Positions 33,859-43,382 of a stretch of DNA of 64,000 nt are shown here, in pieces. Every line of letters begins with the position of its first letter. Positions within the stretch are counted from its first letter, which is position 1. Source of the stretch: an uncultured Clostridia bacterium (lineage in GTDB: Bacteria > Bacillota > Clostridia > TANB77 > CAG-508); the NCBI GenBank assembly GCA_934154805.1, contig CAKPGM010000004.1:1-64000 (forward strand). Reading direction: 5' to 3'. A program made the translations under genes and the position numbers. The notes below the pieces were generated by a model. The model did no database searches. It was not told the origin of the DNA and saw nothing but the letters and a program-made list of their open reading frames with translations.

Positions 33859-36800
33859 TTAATTTTCATCATCTAATATGTTCTCATCTTCCAATATGTT
33901 ATCGTTATTTTCCCCCATTAACATATCTTCATCAATGCTATCCATATCATCATATAAAGTTTCATCGTCCGAATCTTCGTCTTCCTCTGTATAACCATCA
34001 GAAAGTTCTTCTTCGTCAATTACACTATCTTCATTAAGTGATTTATTCTCTATGTTACTAAAGCTTACTGCATCTTCTATATCCTCTTTTAATTGTATTT
34101 CTTGATCATCTTGAGTATATAGTTTTATATCTAAACCTAATGATTGAAGTTCTTTTACTAATACTTTAAATCCTTCTGGAACTCCTGGTTTTGGTACATT
34201 TTCGCCTTTTACTATAGCTTCATATGTTTTAACACGTCCTACAACATCGTCTGATTTAACTGTTAACATTTCTTGTAGAGAGTATGCAGCACCATAAGCC
34301 TCTAATGCCCAAACTTCCATCTCTCCAAAACGTTGACCACCAAATTGTGCTTTACCTCCTAGAGGTTGTTGTGTTATCACTGAGTATGGTCCAGTTGAAC
34401 GAGCATGTATTTTATCATCTACTAAGTGATGTAGTTTCATCATGTACATTACACCAACAGTAATTGGTTTTATGAATTTTTCACCTGTTCTACCATCATA
34501 TAAATCTGTTTTACCATCTCTACGTAATCCAGCTTCTTCTAATAGATCTTCTATTTCATAGTCTTTTGCACCATCAAATACTGGTGTTGCAACTTTCCAT
34601 CCTAATGCTCTTGCAGCCATTCCTAAATGTACTTCAAGAACCTGTCCTAAGTTCATACGAGAAGGAATACCCATTGGGTTTAGAACTATGTCTACTGGTG
34701 TTCCATCTGGTAAGAATGGCATATCTTCTTCTGGTAATATTCTTGAGATAACACCCTTGTTACCGTGACGACCAGCCATCTTATCTCCGACTGATATTTT
34801 TCTCTTTGTTGCTATATAACATCTAATTACTTGGTTTACTCCAGGAGCTAATTCTTCTGAATTTTCTCTTGTAAATACTTTAATATCTACTATTGTTCCA
34901 GCTTCTCCGTGTGGTACACGAAGTGATGTATCTCTAACTTCTCTAGATTTTTCTCCAAATATTGCACGAAGTAATCTTTCTTCTGCAGTTAATTCTGTTT
35001 CTCCTTTTGGAGTAACTTTACCAACTAAGATATCTCCAGGTCTTACTTCTGCACCTATTCTTATGATACCATTTTCATCTAGGTCTTTTAGTACGTCATC
35101 TCCAACATTTGGAATGTCTCTTGTTATTTCCTCTGGTCCTAATTTTGTATCACGACATTCGCAATCATATTCTTCTATATGAATTGAAGTATATACATCT
35201 TCTTTAACTAGTCTTTCAGAAATTAATACAGCATCCTCGTAGTTGTAACCTTCCCAAGTTGAGAAAGCTATAAGAACATTTCTTCCAAGTGCCATTTCTC
35301 CATTTTGTGTAGAAGGTCCGTCAGCTAGAATATCTCCTGCTTTTACTACTTCTCCTCTTTGAACAACTGGTCTTTGGTTGATACAAGTTCCTCCATTTGT
35401 TCTCTTGAACTTACGAAGTTTATATGTATCTAATTCTTTCTTTTTATTTCTAACAGTTATTTCGTCTGCTGTAACTTTTTCTACTACACCATCGTTTATA
35501 GCTGTTACTGTTATTTCTGAATCTCTAGCAGCCTTATATTCCATTCCTGTCCCTACTATAGGAGCCTCTGGAATAAGTAAAGGAACTGCTTGTCTTTGCA
35601 TGTTTGATCCCATTAGAGAACGCTTAACATCGTCGTGCTCTAAGAAAGGAATCATTGCTGCTGCAACTGAAACTAATTGTTTTGGTGAAACATCAACATA
35701 ATCAACTTCACTTGCGTCAACCTCTGTTATTTCCTCTTTATGTCTAACTTTTATTTTCTTATTTACAAATTTTCCATCTTTATCAATTGGCTCTGAAGCT
35801 TGTGCTATGATATATTTGTCTTCTTCATCAGCTGGCATGTATTCTACTATGTCTGTTAATTTGCCTGTTTCTTTATCTACTTTTCTATATGGTGTTTCAA
35901 CAAAACCATATTCATCTATCATTGCAAATGATGAAAGTGCTGATATAAGTCCAATATTTGGTCCTTCTGGAGATTCAACTGGACATAATCTACCATAGTG
36001 AGTATAGTGAATATCACGAACCTCAAAACCTGCTCTTTCTCTTGAAAGACCACCAGGTCCTAATGCAGAAATTCTTCTCTTATGAGTAAGCTCTGATAAT
36101 GGGTTTGTTTGATCCATAAATTGTGATAATTGTGAGCTTCCAAAGAATTCTTTTATTGAAGAGCTTATTGGTTTTGTGTTTATTAATGTTTGTGGTGTTA
36201 CTGCATCTAAGTCTTGAATTGTCATTCTTTCACGAACAACTCTTTCTAGTCTTGTTAAACCAATTCTGAATTGGTTTTGTAATAATTCACCAACACATCT
36301 AATACGTCTATTTCCTAAATGATCTATATCATCTACTTTTCCAATTCCATAGTCTAAGTTTAGTAAATAGCTTATTGATGCAACTATATCCTCTGTTGTT
36401 ATTGTTAAAGGAACTAATTCATTTTTTCTTTCTTGCAATACGTCATGTAATTTCTCTTCTGGAGTTGTATCCATTATTGATTTTAATACATTATAGTTAA
36501 CGCCTTCATTGAAGTGTAAATCTTTTAAATCTACATTTGGTAACATTTTGTAGATATTTACTACTCCATTTCCTATAACTCTAACTTTCTCGTCATTAAC
36601 ATTTACATCTACAATGTTAATTCCTGAATCTTGTATTTCCTCTGCAACTTCTGCAGTAATTTTATTTCCTTTTTCTACAAGAACTTCTCCAGTTTCTGGG
36701 TTTATTATATCGTCATAAGCAACTTGGTCAGTAATTCTTGTTGCTAATCTTAATTTTTTGTTAAATTTATATCTTCCTACTTTTGCTAAGTCATATCTTC

Positions 36801-37593
36801 TGTTGTCGAAGAATAAACCATCGAATAAGTTTCTAGCAGCATCAGCTGTTGGAAGTTCTCCTGGTCTTAATTTCTTATATATTTCGATTATTGCTTCGTC
36901 TTGTTTCTTTATTGGATCTTTGTCTAATGTTGCTTTAATTTTTGGATCATTACCAAATAGGTCTAATATTTGTTCATCAGTAATAAAGCCTATACTTCTT
37001 AATAATGAAGTAACAGGTAGTTTTCTTGTTCTATCAACTCTTACATAGAAAACATCATTTCCATCTGTTTCATATTCCAACCAAGCTCCTCTGATAGGCA
37101 TAACAGTTGATGTGTATATTTTCTTTCCTATTTTGTCAAAGTCTTGTGCATAATAACAAGATGGAGAACGAACTAATTGGCTTACAATTACTCTTTCTGC
37201 TCCATTGATAATAAATGTTGCACTGTCTGTCATTAAAGGGAAATCTCCTAAATAGATTTCTTGTTCTTTAATTTCTCCAGTTTCTTTGTTAATTAATCTA
37301 ACCTTAACATGTAATCTTGAAGAATATGTAGCATCTCTCTCTTTTGCTTCTTCCATTGTGTACTTTGTTGTTTCTTCCATATGATAATCCAAAAACTCTA
37401 ATACTAGGTTTCCAGAATAGTCTACTATAGGCGAAATATCTTTTAATACTTCTCCTAGACCTTCTTCTATAAACCAATTGTAAGAATCTTTTTGTACTTG
37501 GATTAAGTTTGGCATTTCGATAAAATCACCTATTTTTGAAAAGGTTTTTCTTGTGCATTTTTCGTGTTTTACTTCCTTTAGATTCAAAGTCAT
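33859..37593 (-). CDS. rpoB: RNA polymerase beta subunit
   Basis: The 1244-residue protein shows all conserved blocks, including the rifampicin pocket SQLSQFMDQTNPLSEL then THKRRISALGPGGLS, which is wild-type at the usual resistance positions, so rifampicin sensitivity is predicted. After the conserved core ends near QEIQLKED, there is an unusual tail of about 65 acidic residues. The ATG at 37593 sits very close to GAGGTGA; a TTG two codons later (37587) has better spacing and may be the true start. rplJ/rplL are not upstream. Confidence 0.97.
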   Translation of the reverse strand: MTLNLKEVKHEKCTRKTFSKIGDFIEMPNLIQVQKDSYNWFIEEGLGEVLKDISPIVDYSGNLVLEFLDYHMEETTKYTMEEAKERDATYSSRLHVKVRLINKETGEIKEQEIYLGDFPLMTDSATFIINGAERVIVSQLVRSPSCYYAQDFDKIGKKIYTSTVMPIRGAWLEYETDGNDVFYVRVDRTRKLPVTSLLRSIGFITDEQILDLFGNDPKIKATLDKDPIKKQDEAIIEIYKKLRPGELPTADAARNLFDGLFFDNRRYDLAKVGRYKFNKKLRLATRITDQVAYDDIINPETGEVLVEKGNKITAEVAEEIQDSGINIVDVNVNDEKVRVIGNGVVNIYKMLPNVDLKDLHFNEGVNYNVLKSIMDTTPEEKLHDVLQERKNELVPLTITTEDIVASISYLLNLDYGIGKVDDIDHLGNRRIRCVGELLQNQFRIGLTRLERVVRERMTIQDLDAVTPQTLINTKPISSSIKEFFGSSQLSQFMDQTNPLSELTHKRRISALGPGGLSRERAGFEVRDIHYTHYGRLCPVESPEGPNIGLISALSSFAMIDEYGFVETPYRKVDKETGKLTDIVEYMPADEEDKYIIAQASEPIDKDGKFVNKKIKVRHKEEITEVDASEVDYVDVSPKQLVSVAAAMIPFLEHDDVKRSLMGSNMQRQAVPLLIPEAPIVGTGMEYKAARDSEITVTAINDGVVEKVTADEITVRNKKKELDTYKLRKFKRTNGGTCINQRPVVQRGEVVKAGDILADGPSTQNGEMALGRNVLIAFSTWEGYNYEDAVLISERLVKEDVYTSIHIEEYDCECRDTKLGPEEITRDIPNVGDDVLKDLDENGIIRIGAEVRPGDILVGKVTPKGETELTAEERLLRAIFGEKSREVRDTSLRVPHGEAGTIVDIKVFTRENSEELAPGVNQVIRCYIATKRKISVGDKMAGRHGNKGVISRILPEEDMPFLPDGTPVDIVLNPMGIPSRMNLGQVLEVHLGMAARALGWKVATPVFDGAKDYEIEDLLEEAGLRRDGKTDLYDGRTGEKFIKPITVGVMYMMKLHHLVDDKIHARSTGPYSVITQQPLGGKAQFGGQRFGEMEVWALEAYGAAYSLQEMLTVKSDDVVGRVKTYEAIVKGENVPKPGVPEGFKVLVKELQSLGLDIKLYTQDDQEIQLKEDIEDAVSFSNIENKSLNEDSVIDEEELSDGYTEEDEDSDDETLYDDMDSIDEDMLMGENNDNILEDENILDDEN

Positions 37594-37777
37594 TCACCTC
37601 ATATAAAAAATTAAAGCAGAATTAATATATATGATTTTCAAAAAAGTCCTTCTTGTTTTTAACGCTTTTTGGATAATAAAACTCACTGCTCCTTTAAGTT
37701 CCTTTTTCCGTAAGCATTTTAAAAACAATTCCTCTTTTTTGTAAATTTACATAGCGATAAAAAGACAACAAAAATTC

Positions 37778-37806
37778 ATTGGCAAACCCTGAATACCTTT
37801 GCCAAT
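37778..37806 (-). promoter_or_regulatory. Perfect hairpin in the rpoBC leader
   Basis: ATTGGCAAA, an 11-base loop, TTTGCCAAT; on the minus strand a T-rich stretch (GAATTTTTGTTGTCTTTTT) follows. It could be an attenuator. Confidence 0.5.
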
Positions 37807-37931
37807 TTCTCTTTGTATTTACCTAAATTATATTATAATTAATCGTTTTTATATTAACCACCCTTACTATTTCCCTTCGGAGATTAATAATTTAATTATG
37901 TTGATATTATTCCATAATATCAGATATTTCT

Positions 37932-37961
37932 ATTATACACTTTATTTTATAGTTATGTCAA
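37932..37961 (-). promoter_or_regulatory. Promoter of rpoBC
   Basis: On the minus strand TTGACA (37956-37961), an 18-base spacer and TATAAT (37932-37937). Confidence 0.7.
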
Positions 37962-37978
37962 TAGAAAAAGTTAATTTT

Positions 37979-38007
37979 TTGCATTTTTTCGTAATTTGTG
38001 ATATAAT
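37979..38007 (+). promoter_or_regulatory. Promoter of the foreign-looking membrane gene
   Basis: TTGCAT at 37979-37984, a 17-base spacer, TATAAT at 38002-38007. Confidence 0.55.
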
Positions 38008-38117
38008 TAGTTTTCACACATAGTATGTGTACGCAAAAATCCTTTTTTTCTAGCATTTGCTAGTTAATCATATGTTCTAACAACAATGATAAATAATTTT
38101 GAAAGGAGAGAGAAAAA

Positions 38118-38771
38118 ATGCTACCTATGGCTCTTTGCATCATATCATTTTTTGTTTGCATTCCTGCCATGTTGGTATCTTACTATACTGGCCGGAGTCT
38201 ATTGTTAGCTTTTATTGCTATCATTGGAATGCTCGTTTCCGGAGTTTTGGTTTACACCGTTTCAGAAATATTTGTGTATCCATTTGCAGTACTAGCTATC
38301 GCTCTTGTGTTTTATATGATTTTAAAGTACACATGGCAATTGGTTGGAATCTTTATGCTAGCATTACTGATAGGCTTTGTGCTAATCGTTGCTTGCTTTA
38401 TAATTTACAAGTCCAATTGTTCTGAAGTAGAAATCAATGAACAACAAGTAATATCAGATGTGTTAGCAAACACGTCTGACGCCACTAAGTATGGTAAAGT
38501 AGAATATCAGGGGCCTCCCGACAAGAAAACTCCCCTGTTCAGATTTCTTTGTAAGAATGAAAAGGGAGTTCTCGATTATATGTCTATTCGGGAAGAAAAT
38601 ACTCGTTTACATTTTGTAGACGAAAGTGAAGGGGCGTACCTAGTCCAGACCACTACAGAGAAATACTATTGGAACAACAATAAAGAGCCGGCCGAAAAAA
38701 AGGTCGTTTCTAATACCGTAGTGTATGACTTGTATATTCCAAGAAGCGCTCTGATAAATTATCCGGGCTAA
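38118..38771 (+). CDS. Unknown membrane protein, compositionally foreign
   Basis: I do not recognise the 217-residue protein. The first 95 residues form four hydrophobic segments; the C-terminal 120 residues are soluble with several aromatic strands (YYWNNNK, VYDLYIP). The codon use is unlike the neighbours: it is richer in G and C, with GGG, GTC, CTC, GCC and CGG. It holds the only two in-frame CGG codons in the window that do not coincide with a frame change (38193-38195 and 38589-38591). GAAAGGAG precedes the ATG. It is a single gene with its own promoter and strong terminator, inserted between rpoB and glyA; recent transfer is likely. Confidence 0.7.
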   Translation: MLPMALCIISFFVCIPAMLVSYYTGRSLLLAFIAIIGMLVSGVLVYTVSEIFVYPFAVLAIALVFYMILKYTWQLVGIFMLALLIGFVLIVACFIIYKSNCSEVEINEQQVISDVLANTSDATKYGKVEYQGPPDKKTPLFRFLCKNEKGVLDYMSIREENTRLHFVDESEGAYLVQTTTEKYYWNNNKEPAEKKVVSNTVVYDLYIPRSALINYPG

Positions 38772-38777
38772 AGCATT

Positions 38778-38810
38778 CACAGCACTCAGATAACGAGTGC
38801 TGTGTTTTTT
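38778..38810 (+). terminator. Strong terminator of the foreign gene
   Basis: The 10-bp stem CACAGCACTC / GAGTGCTGTG is followed by six T residues. Confidence 0.9.
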
Positions 38811-40050
38811 ATTTGTATTTTTGTGTTAATTTCTTTACTATTTCTTTTGCTTTTTCTTTATTGTTTTCAAATTCTTTATCTGATAATTTCTTAATATTCT
38901 TGCAAAGTACTAAGTCTATAGCTTCAGCTAATTTTATCATGTCTTCTTCTTTTAATCCTTTAGTTGTACAAGCTGCCGTACCAACACGGATACCACTTGT
39001 TATAAATGGTCCTTGTGGATCATTTGGAACTGCATTTTTATTTACTGTTATATTAACTTCGTGTAATAGATTTTCCGCTTCTTTTCCAGTCATCTCTTTA
39101 TTTATTAAGTCTATTAACATTAAATGATTATCTGTTCCACCAGACACCAAGTTATATCCTTTTTTTATTAGCTCTTCCGCTAATACTTTACAGTTTTTTA
39201 CTACTTGTCCAATATAATCTTTAAAATCTTCCTGCATTGCTTCCTTGAAGCATACTGCTTTTCCCGCAATTATATGTTCTAATGGACCACCTTGTATTCC
39301 CGGGAATATTGTTTTGTTTATTTCTTTTGCATATTTTTCTTTACACAAAATCAATCCGCCTCTTGGTCCTCTTAGAGTTTTATGTGTTGTTGATGTTACA
39401 AAGTCAGCATATGGAACAGGTGATTCGTGATAACCAGTACAAACGAGTCCTGCTATATGTGCCATATCTACCATTAGATATGCACCTACTTCATCTGCAA
39501 TTTCTCTGAATTTCTTAAAATCTATCTTTCTTGGATAAGCACTTGCTCCCGCAATTATCATTTTAGGTTTACTTTCATTGGCTAATTTCCTTACTTGTTC
39601 ATAATCTATAAATCCATTTTCATCAATTCCATAAGAAACTATGTTATACAGTTTTCCAGAAAAGCTTGCAGGGCTTCCGTGTGTAAGGTGTCCTCCGTTT
39701 GCTAAGCTCATTCCCATTACTGTATCTCCTGGCTTTAGCATCGCCATATATACTGCCATATTAGCTTGGCTTCCACTATGAGGTTGAACATTTGCATATT
39801 CTGCGCCAAACAATTGCTTAGCTCTTTCTATTGCTGTGCTTTCTATTTTGTCTACAAACTCGCATCCGCCATAATACCTTTTTCCTGGATATCCCTCTGC
39901 ATATTTATTTGTTAATATTGACCCCATTGTTTCTAAAACAGCTTCACTAACAAAATTCTCTGACGCTATTAATTCCACATTGGTCTCTTGTCTATGTTTT
40001 TCTTCTTGTATATAGTTATATATTTCTATATCTTCTTGCTCTAATTTCAT
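38809..40050 (-). CDS. glyA: Serine hydroxymethyltransferase
   Basis: The 413-residue PLP enzyme has the signatures NVQPHSGSQANMAVY, VDMAHIAGLV, the PLP lysine in TSTTHKTLRGPRGG, and NKNAVPNDPQGP. It interconverts serine and glycine and supplies one-carbon units. Length is normal. It lies downstream of nrdG on the same strand. Confidence 0.97.
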   Translation of the reverse strand: MKLEQEDIEIYNYIQEEKHRQETNVELIASENFVSEAVLETMGSILTNKYAEGYPGKRYYGGCEFVDKIESTAIERAKQLFGAEYANVQPHSGSQANMAVYMAMLKPGDTVMGMSLANGGHLTHGSPASFSGKLYNIVSYGIDENGFIDYEQVRKLANESKPKMIIAGASAYPRKIDFKKFREIADEVGAYLMVDMAHIAGLVCTGYHESPVPYADFVTSTTHKTLRGPRGGLILCKEKYAKEINKTIFPGIQGGPLEHIIAGKAVCFKEAMQEDFKDYIGQVVKNCKVLAEELIKKGYNLVSGGTDNHLMLIDLINKEMTGKEAENLLHEVNITVNKNAVPNDPQGPFITSGIRVGTAACTTKGLKEEDMIKLAEAIDLVLCKNIKKLSDKEFENNKEKAKEIVKKLTQKYK

Positions 40051-40077
40051 CGCTATTCTCTCCTTATTATAATAATA

Positions 40078-40101
40078 GGTAGATGTTTTTGCACATCTAC
40101 C
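40078..40101 (-). terminator. Hairpin between nrdG and glyA
   Basis: GGTAGATGT and ACATCTACC with a 6-base loop. On the minus strand it is followed by TATTATTATAATAA, a weak U-tract, so termination may be partial. Confidence 0.5.
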
Positions 40102-40107
40102 TTATTT

Positions 40108-40602
40108 TTAAGCATTTAATAATACTACTTTATTTGCTTTCAGACTTTGTTGTACATCTATAACCCTTTGGTTCGATGATCCTCTCCATTCTAATTTTGG
40201 ATTGTGTAATTCATCTACATATTGTCCATCTACTAAAACATCTATGTATTTCAGAGCTTCTTTATCTTTCAAGTCTTTATCAAAGGTAAAACCTGACCAT
40301 ACCCATAAGTTTTTCTCAGGGAATTTTTCTTTAAAACATTTAGCAAGTTCTGTTGTTCCTTGTATGTTTTTGGGATGCATTGGTTCCCCACCAAGTATTG
40401 ATAATCCCTTTACATAGTCTTTGTCACACAACTCTAGAACTCTGTTTATTGTTTCTTCTGTAAACTCTTTACCTCCCGCAAAATCGTGTGTTTCAGGATT
40501 AAAACAATTTTTACAGTTAAAACTACATCCTTGCATAAATATCGAAACTCTTACACCTGGTCCATCTGCAATGTCCATTTTTCTAATTTTGTTGTATCTC
40601 AT
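40108..40602 (-). CDS. nrdG: Anaerobic ribonucleotide reductase activating protein
   Basis: The 164-residue radical SAM protein starts RYNKIRKMDIADGPGVRVS, with the cluster motif CSFNCKNC and LSILGGEP. It generates the glycyl radical on NrdD. It lies 34 bases after nrdD. Confidence 0.94.
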   Translation of the reverse strand: MRYNKIRKMDIADGPGVRVSIFMQGCSFNCKNCFNPETHDFAGGKEFTEETINRVLELCDKDYVKGLSILGGEPMHPKNIQGTTELAKCFKEKFPEKNLWVWSGFTFDKDLKDKEALKYIDVLVDGQYVDELHNPKLEWRGSSNQRVIDVQQSLKANKVVLLNA

Positions 40603-40636
40603 TTAGCAATTCCTTCTTTCAATTATATCTTTGATT

Positions 40637-42796
40637 TTATTCATCATCTTTGTTGTCTACGTGTAATACTCTTTCTTTTATTTCTTGTGTTCTTCCCTTG
40701 TTCCAGAAATTGCTTCCAATATATCCACAAGTTCTTCTTGCTACATTTAATGTTGCATGATCTCTGTTTCCACAGTTTGGGCAATACCATTCTAAATCAT
40801 CATCTATTTGTATTTCCCCGTCAAATCCACATTTTTGACAATAATCAGATTTAGTATTTAGCTCTGCATACATAATATTGTCATATATAAATTTAATGAT
40901 TTCTATTACTGCATCTAGGTTGTTTTGTAAGTTAGGAGTTTCTACATAAGATATAGCTCCTCCTGGGCTTAATCTTTGGAATTCGCTTTCTAATTTTAAT
41001 TTAGAGAAAGCATCAATTTCTTCAAATACAGGAACGTGATATGAGTTTGTTATATACATCTTGTCTGTTATTCCTTCTATTTTTCCAAATCTCTTTTGTA
41101 AGCATTTTGCAAATTTGTATGTTGTTGATTCTATTGGTGTTCCATATACACTATAATCTATGTCTTCAGCAACTTTCCACTCTTTACATTTATCATTCAT
41201 TTTTTGCATTACTTCTAGCCCGAATTCTTCGCCTTTTCCATGGTCTGTATGGCTATCTCCTGTCATATATTTTACGCATTCATATAGTCCTGCATATCCT
41301 AAAGATATTGTTGAATATCCTCCATGTAATAATGGATGAATGCTTGCTCCTTTTGGAAGTCTAGCTAGTGCTCCATATCTCCATAATATAGGAGCCACAT
41401 CGCTAGTAGCTTTTGCCAATCTTTCGTGTCTTAGCTTTAATGCTTTATGACATAATTCTAATCTTTCTTCAAATACTTTCCAGAAGTTCTTCATATCTTT
41501 TCCAGAAGATAATGCTACGTCTACTAAGTTTATTGTTACAACACCTTGATTAAATCTTCCGTAATATTTAGGTTTATTGGTTACTGGATCTATATATGGT
41601 GTTAAGAAAGAACGACATCCCATACAAGGATAACATTGCCCATTTCCATTCTTATCTTTTTTAAGTTCCAACATTTTCTTTTCTGATATATAATCTGGAA
41701 CCATTCTCTTAGCAGTACATTTTGCAGCTAGTTTTGTTAAATACCAATATTTGCTGTTTTCGTGTATGTTGTCCTCTTCTAGAACATATAGTAGTTTTGG
41801 GAAGGCTGGTGTTATATAAACGCCTTTTTCATTTTTCATTCCTACTATTCTTTGTTTCAAAAATTCTTCTATAATTGCTGCTAATTCTTCTTTATATTCA
41901 TCTGTTTCTCCTAAATAGAAACAAACACTTAAGAATGGAGATTGTCCATTTGTTGTAGTCATTGAGTTAATTTGATATTGGAATGTTTGTACTCCATCTT
42001 CTATTTCTTTTTTCAAATCTTCTTTTGCAAATTTCTCACATTGTTCTTTAGATAATTTTCTTTCTTGATATTTCTTTAAATATTTGTTATAGCTGTCTCT
42101 TACAAATGGGGCTAAGTGTGTCATTGTAACAGTTGCTCCACCATATTGACTAGATGTTACTGCTGTTATTATTTGTGTTGCTATTGTCATAGCTGTTAAA
42201 AATCTATGAGGCTTTTCTATCATTACTCCATTTATATTTGTTCCGTTTTGCAACATATCCTCTAGGTTTATTAAGTCACAATTGTGAAGTGCATTTTGTG
42301 CAAAATAGTCAGCGTCATGGAAGTGTATTATTCCCTCATCATGTGCTTTAACAACATCCTCAGGTAATAAAAATCTTCTTGTTATATCTGTACTTGTTAT
42401 TCCTGCTAAATAATCTCTCTGTGTTGTAACTACTCTTGCATTTTTATTTGAATTTTCGTTATTCCAATAATCGCTTTCTCCTTCTATTAATTCTTTAATA
42501 GATTGGTCTGTTGTATTTGCTTTTCTTACTAAAGCTCTTGTATAACGATATGTAATATATTTTTTCGCTAATTCATATTTGCCAAAAGACATTAATTTCT
42601 CTTCAATTATATCTTGAATATCTTCTACTAATATTCTTGTTTTTCTTAAATCTTCTACATATTCAATTATTTCTTGTATTTCTTTTTCTGTTGCTTTATC
42701 TTTTCTCGATACCTCCTCATTTGCTTTCTTGATGGCTATTTTTATTTTCTCTGGATTATATTCTACTATATTTCCATCTCTCTTGATAACCTTCAT
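40637..42796 (-). CDS. nrdD: Anaerobic ribonucleoside-triphosphate reductase
   Basis: The 719-residue class III enzyme has an N-terminal ATP cone (about residues 1-95), the catalytic core (PCMGCRSFLTPY), a C-terminal zinc site (CQKCGFDGE, CPNCGNRD) and the glycyl radical motif TCGYIGSNFW near residue 695. It reduces NTPs to dNTPs under anaerobiosis using formate. Its own promoter lies at 42894-42922. Confidence 0.96.
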   Translation of the reverse strand: MKVIKRDGNIVEYNPEKIKIAIKKANEEVSRKDKATEKEIQEIIEYVEDLRKTRILVEDIQDIIEEKLMSFGKYELAKKYITYRYTRALVRKANTTDQSIKELIEGESDYWNNENSNKNARVVTTQRDYLAGITSTDITRRFLLPEDVVKAHDEGIIHFHDADYFAQNALHNCDLINLEDMLQNGTNINGVMIEKPHRFLTAMTIATQIITAVTSSQYGGATVTMTHLAPFVRDSYNKYLKKYQERKLSKEQCEKFAKEDLKKEIEDGVQTFQYQINSMTTTNGQSPFLSVCFYLGETDEYKEELAAIIEEFLKQRIVGMKNEKGVYITPAFPKLLYVLEEDNIHENSKYWYLTKLAAKCTAKRMVPDYISEKKMLELKKDKNGNGQCYPCMGCRSFLTPYIDPVTNKPKYYGRFNQGVVTINLVDVALSSGKDMKNFWKVFEERLELCHKALKLRHERLAKATSDVAPILWRYGALARLPKGASIHPLLHGGYSTISLGYAGLYECVKYMTGDSHTDHGKGEEFGLEVMQKMNDKCKEWKVAEDIDYSVYGTPIESTTYKFAKCLQKRFGKIEGITDKMYITNSYHVPVFEEIDAFSKLKLESEFQRLSPGGAISYVETPNLQNNLDAVIEIIKFIYDNIMYAELNTKSDYCQKCGFDGEIQIDDDLEWYCPNCGNRDHATLNVARRTCGYIGSNFWNKGRTQEIKERVLHVDNKDDE

Positions 42797-42893
42797 GTTT
42801 ATTCCTCCCCATTTTGTTTATTATTATAACTTTACTCCCGCTAGCTTTTTTATACTGCTTTAGTTATAAAGTTTCTTTTGTTATCGTGATTAG

Positions 42894-42922
42894 ATATTAC
42901 AACATACCCATTATAATGTCAA
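42894..42922 (-). promoter_or_regulatory. Promoter of nrdD-nrdG
   Basis: On the minus strand TTGACA (42917-42922), a 17-base spacer and TAATAT (42894-42899). Confidence 0.65.
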
Positions 42923-43333
42923 AGAAATATCTATTATGTAATCACCCCTTTATTTTCCGCTAATACCAAGGCTTGTATCAAATGGTATTTTTTACAAATT
43001 TTGTTGATTTTTTTAATTTTTTGTCAGTCTATTTTTCAAAAGCCTTGCTACAAGCCAATTATCGTTTTATATTTTTATGTTGATTAGTAAAAATGTTACA
43101 ATTTTATTACATTTGTATAAAAAATCATTTTTTAAAAAGTTTTAATTTTTTCATCTAGTTTATTTATGTGCATTTTCTATGTTTTTGGCTAATTTAAAGA
43201 CTTTTGCAAAGTTTTTTCAAATTGTTACTTGTTGATTTTTTATCATTTTCTTTATATTTTCAAAAAATCATTTTTCGGTTTTTCTTGTTTTTTTATTTTT
43301 TATAATATTTAGGAATAACAAGTCTAAAGCATA

Positions 43334-43363
43334 AAAAATAGAGGTTAAATCACCTCTATTTTT
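43334..43363 (-). terminator. Terminator of the surface-protein operon
   Basis: AAAAATAGAGGT, a 6-base loop, ACCTCTATTTTT, flanked by T-runs on both strands. Confidence 0.85.
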
Positions 43364-43382
43364 ATCTATAGTAATAATTTTA

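Larger units (their letters stand above)
37594..38117. other. Intergenic region: rpoBC leader and divergent promoters
   Basis: No gene is seen in these 520 bases. They hold the rpoB promoter (37932-37961), a leader of about 330 nt with a perfect 9-bp hairpin, and the promoter (37979-38007) and two small palindromes (38016-38030, 38050-38063) of the divergent gene. Confidence 0.6.
42797..43382. other. Intergenic region upstream of nrdD
   Basis: No gene seen. It holds the nrdD promoter, and at 42967-43056 two overlapping pairing options (CAAGGCTT with AAGCCTTG; GGCTTGTA with TACAAGCC) that cannot form together. I found no riboswitch consensus and no convincing NrdR box pair. The rest is T-rich, with the terminator of the surface-protein operon at its end. 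Confidence 0.5.

Noticed and set aside
30202..37593. Rifampicin resistance in rpoB
   Set aside because: The resistance-determining region has the wild-type residues at the usual positions.
42797..43382. Riboswitch or NrdR boxes upstream of nrdD
   Set aside because: No conserved riboswitch core and no paired NrdR-type boxes could be recognised by eye.
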